From positions 1 through 10,770 of the forward strand of contig CATXTS010000064.1 in NCBI GenBank assembly GCA_958402495.1: a stretch of 10,770 nt of DNA. Reading direction: 5' to 3'. Positions within the stretch are counted from its first letter, which is position 1. Each line of letters opens with the position of its first letter. Shown here piece after piece: positions 6,151 through 10,770 of the stretch. The notes under the pieces are model-generated. The model made no database searches, was not told where the DNA came from, and saw only the letters and a list, made by a program, of their open reading frames with translations. This DNA is from an uncultured Clostridiaceae bacterium (GTDB taxonomy: Bacteria > Bacillota > Clostridia > TANB77 > CAG-508). The position numbers and the translations under genes are program-made.

Positions 6151-7764
6151 ATGAAAGCAATGAAAACAAAGTACATTTTTGTAACAGGAGGCGTTGTATC
6201 AGGATTAGGAAAGGGAATTACAGCCGCATCGTTAGGAAGATTATTAAAAAATAGAGGGTATAAAGTTGTCAATCAAAAATTTGACCCCTATATCAATGTG
6301 GACCCAGGAACGATGAGTCCTTATGAACATGGGGAAGTATTTGTTACAGAGGATGGAGCAGAAACAGATTTAGATTTAGGACATTATGAGAGATTTACAG
6401 ATGAAAATTTAAGTAAAAATTCTAGTATGACCATGGGAAAAATTTATAGTGAAGTAATAGATAGAGAAAGAAGAGGAGACTATTTAGGTAAGACAGTGCA
6501 AGTCATACCCCATATAACCAATGCCATTAAAGAAAAAGTGTATGCTTTTGAAGATACGGATGTAGATATTGTAATATCAGCATTAGGGGGGAGTGTAGGA
6601 GATATTGAAGGTTTATCTTTAATAGAAGCTATTAGACAAGTAGGATTAGAAAATGCGCCAGAAGATGTTATCTATATTCATGTTACCTTATTACCATATA
6701 TCTCTGGTTCTAATGAATTAAAGTCAAAACCAACACAACATTCTGTAAAAGAATTACAATCCTTTGGAATTAAACCAGATATTTTAGTTTGTAGAACAGA
6801 GGTACCTATCCCTGACCATCTAAGAGAAAAAATTGCATTATTTTGTAATGTGCGTAAAGAAAGCGTGATTGCAAATACCACAGCTTCCTGTTTATATGAG
6901 GTTCCTTTAATGCTAGAAAAAGAAGGACTAGCTACAGCTGTATGTAAGCATTTACAGTTAGATAAATGTCAGCCAAATAATGAAAAGTGGGAAAAGATGA
7001 TTCAAAAGATTCATCAAATACCAGAAGAAAAGGTGAAAATTGCCATTGTTGGAAAGTATGTAAAATTAGAAGATTCTTATTTGTCTGTATCAGAGAGTTT
7101 AAGACATGCTGGCTTTGAAAATACAGTACAAGTTGAGATTGATTATATAGATTCTGAAACAATAAATCATCAAAATGAAGCAGAAATATTAGGACAATAT
7201 AATGGTGTGGTTGTACCTGGTGGATTTGGAAATAGAGGAATCCAGGGGAAAATAGAGACTATACAATATGTAAGAGAACATCATATTCCTTTTTTGGGAA
7301 TTTGTTTAGGAATGCAAATGGTAGTGGTAGAGTTTGCTAGAAATGTACTACAGTTAGAAGATGCCAATTCAGAAGAATTTGATAGTATGTGTCAAAATCC
7401 GGTTATCCACATTATGTATGACCAAAAGGAAGTAACTAAAAAAGGTGGAACTATGAGATTAGGTGCATATCCATGTATCTTGAAGGCAGGTAGTTTAGCA
7501 GCAAGTTTGTATTCAAAAGAAGAGATTACAGAAAGACATAGACATCGTTTTGAATATAATACAGATTATAAGGAAAAAATGGAAGAAGCAGGACTAATTG
7601 CTTCTGGAACTTCACCAGATGGAAAATTAGTAGAGATTGTGGAATTACAAAATCATCCATTCTTTATAGCATCACAATTTCACCCAGAGTTTAAGTCTAG
7701 ACCGGATAGACCAGCCCCATTATTTGTGGGGTTAGTAAAGGCTGCTAAAGAAAACAGAAAATAA
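6151..7764 (+). CDS. pyrG: CTP synthase (glutamine-hydrolysing)
   Basis: PyrG converts UTP to CTP using ATP and the amide nitrogen of glutamine, the last step of pyrimidine nucleotide synthesis. The product is 537 residues, the normal length. The synthetase domain (about 1-290) starts with the P-loop-like GGVVSGLGKGITAASLGRLL (13-32), followed by KFDPYINVDPGTMSPYEHGE (43-62). The class I glutamine amidotransferase domain (about 295-535) has GGFGNRG (357-363), nucleophile Cys385 in LGICLGMQ, and the His511/Glu513 pair in QFHPEF. The frame extends upstream to a TTG inside the leader hairpin, but ATG 6151 has GGGGAGG 4 bases before it and gives the conserved N-terminus. Expression is probably governed by the leader hairpin at 6082-6135. 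Confidence 0.98.
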   Translation: MKAMKTKYIFVTGGVVSGLGKGITAASLGRLLKNRGYKVVNQKFDPYINVDPGTMSPYEHGEVFVTEDGAETDLDLGHYERFTDENLSKNSSMTMGKIYSEVIDRERRGDYLGKTVQVIPHITNAIKEKVYAFEDTDVDIVISALGGSVGDIEGLSLIEAIRQVGLENAPEDVIYIHVTLLPYISGSNELKSKPTQHSVKELQSFGIKPDILVCRTEVPIPDHLREKIALFCNVRKESVIANTTASCLYEVPLMLEKEGLATAVCKHLQLDKCQPNNEKWEKMIQKIHQIPEEKVKIAIVGKYVKLEDSYLSVSESLRHAGFENTVQVEIDYIDSETINHQNEAEILGQYNGVVVPGGFGNRGIQGKIETIQYVREHHIPFLGICLGMQMVVVEFARNVLQLEDANSEEFDSMCQNPVIHIMYDQKEVTKKGGTMRLGAYPCILKAGSLAASLYSKEEITERHRHRFEYNTDYKEKMEEAGLIASGTSPDGKLVEIVELQNHPFFIASQFHPEFKSRPDRPAPLFVGLVKAAKENRK

Positions 7765-7798
7765 TAAAAATTTAAAATTGTAAAAAATAAAAAAACTT

Positions 7799-7827
7799 GT
7801 ATAAAAAACGCCTCTTTGGAGAAAATA
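7799..7827 (+). promoter_or_regulatory. Candidate forespore (sigma-F/sigma-G type) promoter of sleB
   Basis: GTATA (7799-7803) and GGAGAAAATA (7818-7827) each fit the Bacillus sigma-F consensus as I remember it (GYWTA and GGNNANAHTR). The spacer is 14 bases, about one short of the usual value. The -10 block lies in the loop of the pyrG terminator hairpin, so the message would begin near 7833 with a leader of only about 15 bases. sleB is a forespore gene in Bacillus, which agrees. Confidence 0.5.
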
Positions 7828-7848
7828 ATGCCAAAAGAGGTGTTTTCT
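7805..7848 (+). terminator. pyrG terminator overlapping the sleB ribosome-binding site
   Basis: AAAACGCCTCTTT (7805-7817) pairs with AAAGAGGTGTTTT (7834-7846) with one G-T pair; the loop is 7818-7833. Only four T's follow (7843-7846), so termination may be partial. The 3' arm contains AGAGGTG (7836-7842), the Shine-Dalgarno of sleB, whose ATG is at 7849. Read-through message from pyrG would therefore hide the sleB ribosome-binding site. Confidence 0.75.
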
Positions 7849-8538
7849 ATGAAAAAAAGGATACAAAAAAATATAAAACCAATTGTGGTGATTTCTATTC
7901 TATTTAGTATATTTATGCTCTATAATATATTCTTTAGGAATATAGATACATGGGCATTATCTAAATATGGTTCTAGAGGAGCAGAAGTTACGCAAATTCA
8001 AACAAAACTAAAAAGATGGGGCTATTATAATGGGAATATAGATGGTATTTATGGAAGTCAAACATTAGCAGCTGTAAAATATTTTCAAAGAAAAAATGGA
8101 TTAACAGTCGATGGTATTGCAGGAAAAAGAACATTAGAAGCTATGGGAATTTTTACGTCTTCTTCTGGGTCTAGCTCTTCTTCTAATTCCTCTAATTTAA
8201 ATTTATTAGCTAGATTGGTATATGGAGAAGCAAGGGGAGAACCGTACACAGGGCAAGTTGCTGTAGCTGCCGTTGTTTTAAATCGTGTAAAGAGTTCTAG
8301 TTTTCCCAATACGATATCTGGTGTCATTTATCAATCCGGTGCATTTGATGTTGTAAAAGATGGACAAATTAATTTAACACCAAATGACACGGCAAAAAAA
8401 GCAGCACAGGATGCTTTAAATGGTTGGGATCCTTCTTATGGTGCTATTTATTATTTTAATCCATCAACTGCAACCAATAAATGGATTTGGTCAAGACCAA
8501 TGACCGTTACAATAGGAAGACATAGATTTTGTAAATAA
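7849..8538 (+). CDS. sleB: Spore cortex-lytic enzyme SleB
   Basis: SleB is a lytic transglycosylase that cuts cortex peptidoglycan at muramic-delta-lactam during germination. The product is 229 residues. It has a basic tail and hydrophobic export/anchor segment (about 11-29), a peptidoglycan-binding type 1 domain (41-100, with GSRGAEVTQIQTKLKRWGYY), a Ser-rich linker (104-115), and the catalytic SleB/hydrolase_2 domain (117-229). YGEARGEPYTGQVAVAAVVL (125-144) holds the catalytic glutamate, Glu127. AFDVVKDGQINLTPND, YYFNPSTATNKWIWSRP and the final GRHRFCK closely match Bacillus SleB. ATG 7849 is preferred: AGAGGTG lies 6 bases upstream, whereas the in-frame TTG at 7816 adds 11 residues from within the hairpin. 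No ypeB follows, unlike in Bacillus. It ends in its own terminator. Confidence 0.96.
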   Translation: MKKRIQKNIKPIVVISILFSIFMLYNIFFRNIDTWALSKYGSRGAEVTQIQTKLKRWGYYNGNIDGIYGSQTLAAVKYFQRKNGLTVDGIAGKRTLEAMGIFTSSSGSSSSSNSSNLNLLARLVYGEARGEPYTGQVAVAAVVLNRVKSSSFPNTISGVIYQSGAFDVVKDGQINLTPNDTAKKAAQDALNGWDPSYGAIYYFNPSTATNKWIWSRPMTVTIGRHRFCK

Positions 8539-8586
8539 GAAAGATAGTCAAAGGGAATGTTCCTTTTGGCTATTTTCTTCTTTTTT
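8537..8586 (+). terminator. Terminator of sleB
   Basis: A long imperfect stem (about 20 pairs with G-U pairs and one bulge) runs from AAGAAAGATAGTC at 8537 to GGCTATTTTCTT ending at 8579, around a TG loop (8558-8559). It is followed by six T's (8581-8586). The stop codon of sleB overlaps its first bases, and the next promoter begins two bases after the T run. Confidence 0.85.
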
Positions 8587-8587
8587 C

Positions 8588-8616
8588 TTGACAAATAGCA
8601 TACATATTGATAAGAT
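8588..8616 (+). promoter_or_regulatory. Sigma-A promoter of the yqeG operon
   Basis: TTGACA (8588-8593), 17-base spacer, TAAGAT (8611-8616), with a predicted start near 8623. It sits immediately after the sleB terminator, so the vegetative operon is insulated from sporulation transcription upstream. Confidence 0.8.
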
Positions 8617-8645
8617 AAAAACGTAAAAATGCCAAGGAGGACCAA

Positions 8646-9143
8646 ATGCAATTATACCCAAGTCTATATTTAGAAAATGTTCAACAAATAACGCTAGAAT
8701 TATTACAAAAATATCAAATAAAAGCTTTGATTTTAGATGTAGATAATACACTGATTAATTATGAAAAACAAATGCCAGAAGGGACAAAACATTGGTGCGA
8801 TACTTTGAAAAAAGAGGGTATTCAATTTTGTATTGTTTCAAATACGAATCAAAAAGAAAAGGTAGAGCAAGTTGCTAAAACTTTAGAAATACCTTATTTC
8901 TATTTTGCGATGAAGCCATTAAAAAGAGGGTTTAAAAAAGCAATACAGACTTTTCAATTAAAAGAAGAACAAATTGCTGCCGTAGGTGATCAAATTTTTA
9001 CAGATATATGGGGAGCTAATCGTAGCCATGTATTTTCTATTTTAGTAAAGCCAATAGAAAAGCAAGATATTTGGGTAACAAAGTTAAAAAGACCATTGGA
9101 AAATTGGGTTATTCAAAAGTATGAAAAACAGATAAAAAAATAA
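8646..9143 (+). CDS. yqeG: YqeG-family HAD phosphatase (subfamily IIIA)
   Basis: A small cytoplasmic HAD-superfamily phosphohydrolase; the physiological substrate is uncertain. The 165 residues carry the full motif set: motif I LDVDNTL with nucleophile Asp31 and Asp33, motif II VSNTN (64-68), motif III Lys90 in the MKPLKRGF segment, and motif IV GDQIFTDIWGANR with Asp115 and Asp120. The C-terminal NRSHVFSILVKPI segment is typical of YqeG. Short length without a cap insert also fits. In Bacillus, yqeG starts an operon with yqeH and aroE; here it is instead followed 30 bases later by a prepilin peptidase gene. The start has AAGGAGG (8634-8640) at 5 bases, and its own sigma-A promoter precedes it. 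The family assignment is firm; the role is not. Confidence 0.92.
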   Translation: MQLYPSLYLENVQQITLELLQKYQIKALILDVDNTLINYEKQMPEGTKHWCDTLKKEGIQFCIVSNTNQKEKVEQVAKTLEIPYFYFAMKPLKRGFKKAIQTFQLKEEQIAAVGDQIFTDIWGANRSHVFSILVKPIEKQDIWVTKLKRPLENWVIQKYEKQIKK

Positions 9144-9173
9144 AGACAAAAGAGAAAGAAGAGGGAATACAAC

Positions 9174-9932
9174 ATGTATATAAATGATGTACATATTTTA
9201 TATTATGTATTAGTAGGGATATTAGGCTTAATAGTTGGTCAGTTCGTAGATTGGTGCAATTTACGTTTGCCGGAATATAAAAAAGTGTTTTCAAAAGAAT
9301 TCTTTACAGTATATTTAAAAAATTGGAAACCGAAATACATACTATCTTTTACAACTGCCATACTATATGTAGTGCTATTATATGTGATTGGTTGGCAAAA
9401 TAATGTGCTATACCAAATGGAATTAGTAAAATATATGCTATTAACGCCTATGTTATTATCTGCGGTTGTTATTGATTGGAAATATCAAATTATTCCAAAC
9501 CGATTAAATTTAACTATATTTGAAGTGGGACTAGTTTTTGCTTTTATGCAAGGGGCATATAATATTAATTTGGCAATGGATTTATTGTTAGGTGCTGTAG
9601 TGGGCGCTGGTATTTTCTTAATCATTACCTTATTAGGAGGATTAATTGCAGGCAAAGAAGCAATGGGCTTTGGTGATGTGAAATTAATGGGAGCATTGGG
9701 ATTGTTTTTCGGTTGGAGAAAGATTATTGCAGTCAGTTTAATCGCCTTTTTATTAGGTGCTATAATTAGTATTATTTTATTAGTATCTAAAAAGAAAAAA
9801 ACAGATGAATATATTTCTTTTGGACCTTTTATAGTAATGGGAGCATTAGGGGTTATGTTGGTTCCTTTAGATATTTTATCCTTTGTGTTATTTAAAATCT
9901 TTACACTAGGAATGTATCAAGGACAAATTTAA
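9174..9932 (+). CDS. Type IV prepilin peptidase (A24 family), reduced N-terminal domain
   Basis: A membrane aspartyl protease that cleaves leader peptides of type IV pilins, competence or pseudopilin proteins. The 252-residue product is mostly membrane segments (about 9-27, 56-74, 86-100, 112-130, 136-158, 184-204, 215-245). Catalytic Asp101 lies in VIDWKYQIIPNR and Asp168 in the GFGD motif (165-168) of GFGDVKLMGALG, both in the expected places. The N-terminal domain keeps GQFVDWCNLRLPE (22-34) in place of the usual GSFLNVVxxRLP. It lacks the two CxxC pairs common in bifunctional PilD enzymes, so zinc binding is unlikely and the methyltransferase activity uncertain. A GAGGG ribosome-binding site precedes ATG 9174 by about 8 bases. 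No pilin gene is visible nearby. It lies between yqeG and an M24 peptidase, probably cotranscribed with both. Confidence 0.9.
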   Translation: MYINDVHILYYVLVGILGLIVGQFVDWCNLRLPEYKKVFSKEFFTVYLKNWKPKYILSFTTAILYVVLLYVIGWQNNVLYQMELVKYMLLTPMLLSAVVIDWKYQIIPNRLNLTIFEVGLVFAFMQGAYNINLAMDLLLGAVVGAGIFLIITLLGGLIAGKEAMGFGDVKLMGALGLFFGWRKIIAVSLIAFLLGAIISIILLVSKKKKTDEYISFGPFIVMGALGVMLVPLDILSFVLFKIFTLGMYQGQI

Positions 9933-9973
9933 AGGAAATTAGAAATGTAGTAAAAAGAAAGCAGGTGCTTTTC

Positions 9974-10770
9974 ATGAATACAAATATAAAGTGGTTAAGA
10001 GAAAAAATGAAAATGCTAGATTTGCAGGGGATGATTATTAGCAATCCTGTTAATGTGCGTTATTTAACAGGAATTGTAGCAGAAGGGGTATTATTAATCA
10101 CTAGAAAAGAAAATATCTTTTTAACCGATGGTCGTTATATAGAAGAAGTTAATCAAGTTTTAACTATTGACGATGGCATTATTGTGTATGAATTTAAGGA
10201 TTTTTCATTAGACGAGTATGAAAACTTTTTTATGTTTTGTGAAAATGTAGGATTTGAGGAAGATTATGTGACTTATGCCCAGTATAAAGAATTTATGCAT
10301 AAGTATAAAGTAAATAACTTTCAAGAAACGGAAAAAGTCATTGAAAAGCAAAGAATGATAAAAGATGAAGAGGAAATTGAAAAGATTGCGAAAGCTTGTC
10401 AAATAACAGATCAGTGTTTTTCACATTTAGTAGATTTTATCAAGATAGGACAGACGGAAAAAGAAGTCGCCTTGGAGATAGAGCGTTACTTTAAAATGCA
10501 TGGTGCAGAAGAGATTTCGTTTGATACCATTGTTGCTTCAGGGAAGAATTCTTCTAAACCACATGCGGTTCCAACTGATAAAAAGATTGAATTAGGCGAT
10601 GTGATTACAATGGATTTTGGCTGTAAATATGAAGGTTATTGCTCTGATATGACACGAACTGTATTTGCAGGCTATATACCAGAAGAAGTTAAAGAAATTT
10701 ATAACTTGGTTTTAAAAAATCAGTTACAAACACAAGAGGAATATAAAGAAGGTGCCAATGTTAAAATATT
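9974..10770 (+). CDS. Xaa-Pro-type aminopeptidase (M24 family), 3' end outside the window
   Basis: A cytoplasmic metallopeptidase that removes an N-terminal residue ahead of proline, of the YqhT/PepP type. 265 complete codons are visible of an expected 350-360. The creatinase-like N-terminal domain (about 1-120) contains NPVNVRYLTG (24-33) and FLTDGRYIEE (49-58). The pita-bread catalytic domain begins near 125 with RMIKDEEEIEKI. Metal or active-site residues visible are His197 in SSKPHAVP, Asp214 in MDFG and Asp225 in CSDMTRT; the remaining His and Glu ligands lie beyond the edge. ATG 9974 follows AGGTG at 6 bases. A 41-base gap without terminator joins it to the prepilin peptidase gene. In many Firmicutes efp follows this gene, so efp might come next; that cannot be seen here. 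Confidence 0.93.
   Translation, partial: MNTNIKWLREKMKMLDLQGMIISNPVNVRYLTGIVAEGVLLITRKENIFLTDGRYIEEVNQVLTIDDGIIVYEFKDFSLDEYENFFMFCENVGFEEDYVTYAQYKEFMHKYKVNNFQETEKVIEKQRMIKDEEEIEKIAKACQITDQCFSHLVDFIKIGQTEKEVALEIERYFKMHGAEEISFDTIVASGKNSSKPHAVPTDKKIELGDVITMDFGCKYEGYCSDMTRTVFAGYIPEEVKEIYNLVLKNQLQTQEEYKEGANVKI

Noticed and set aside
7816..7848. An 11-residue extension of SleB from TTG 7816
   Set aside because: It lies in the terminator loop and 3' arm, with no ribosome-binding site upstream; ATG 7849 has AGAGGTG at 6 bases.
8451..8751. Minus-strand open frames across the sleB/yqeG junction
   Set aside because: They cover the sleB terminator, the yqeG promoter and conserved coding sequence on the other strand; no ribosome-binding site or family features.

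Overview
The window looks like a chromosomal segment from a spore-forming, low-GC member of the Firmicutes, most likely a clostridium. The DNA is strongly A+T rich, stop codons are nearly all TAA and ribosome-binding sites are strong (AAGGAGG type). Spore genes take the clostridial form: spoVAC and spoVAD lie together, and sleB has no ypeB behind it. No mobile element, rRNA, tRNA or CRISPR array is visible. The genus cannot be named from the sequence alone.

Left end (1-1679, minus strand): a dodecin-like small protein, then SpoVAC, then SpoVAD, which runs off the left edge. SpoVAC and SpoVAD belong to the channel that moves dipicolinic acid into the spore and out at germination. The dodecin gene and spoVAC carry similar leaders. 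Facing away from them is a membrane-anchored GH18 wall or cortex hydrolase (1928-3616). Next come a conserved gene of unknown function (3677-4600) and greA (4657-5136), which has its own sigma-A promoter and terminator.

Middle (5152-7764): deoD (purine nucleoside phosphorylase, minus) converges on greA across a shared two-way terminator. It diverges from pyrG (CTP synthase, plus). The pyrG leader carries a terminator-like hairpin made almost wholly of A:U pairs, a candidate attenuator.

Right end (7805-10770, plus): sleB, encoding a spore cortex-lytic transglycosylase, is followed by its own terminator. A new sigma-A promoter then starts a likely operon of yqeG (HAD phosphatase), a type IV prepilin peptidase and an M24 Xaa-Pro-type aminopeptidase cut by the right edge.

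The window therefore mixes spore maturation and germination functions (spoVAC, spoVAD, GH18, sleB) with nucleotide metabolism and transcription housekeeping. I did not find a new multi-gene defence or mobile system. The most unusual signals are regulatory. Twice, at 3626-3678 and 7805-7851, the 3' arm of the hairpin ending the upstream gene contains the ribosome-binding site of the next gene, and promoter-like elements sit in the hairpin loop. Other points are the pyrG attenuator, the repeated spoVA/dodecin leader, and a dodecin lacking the flavin-stacking tryptophan.
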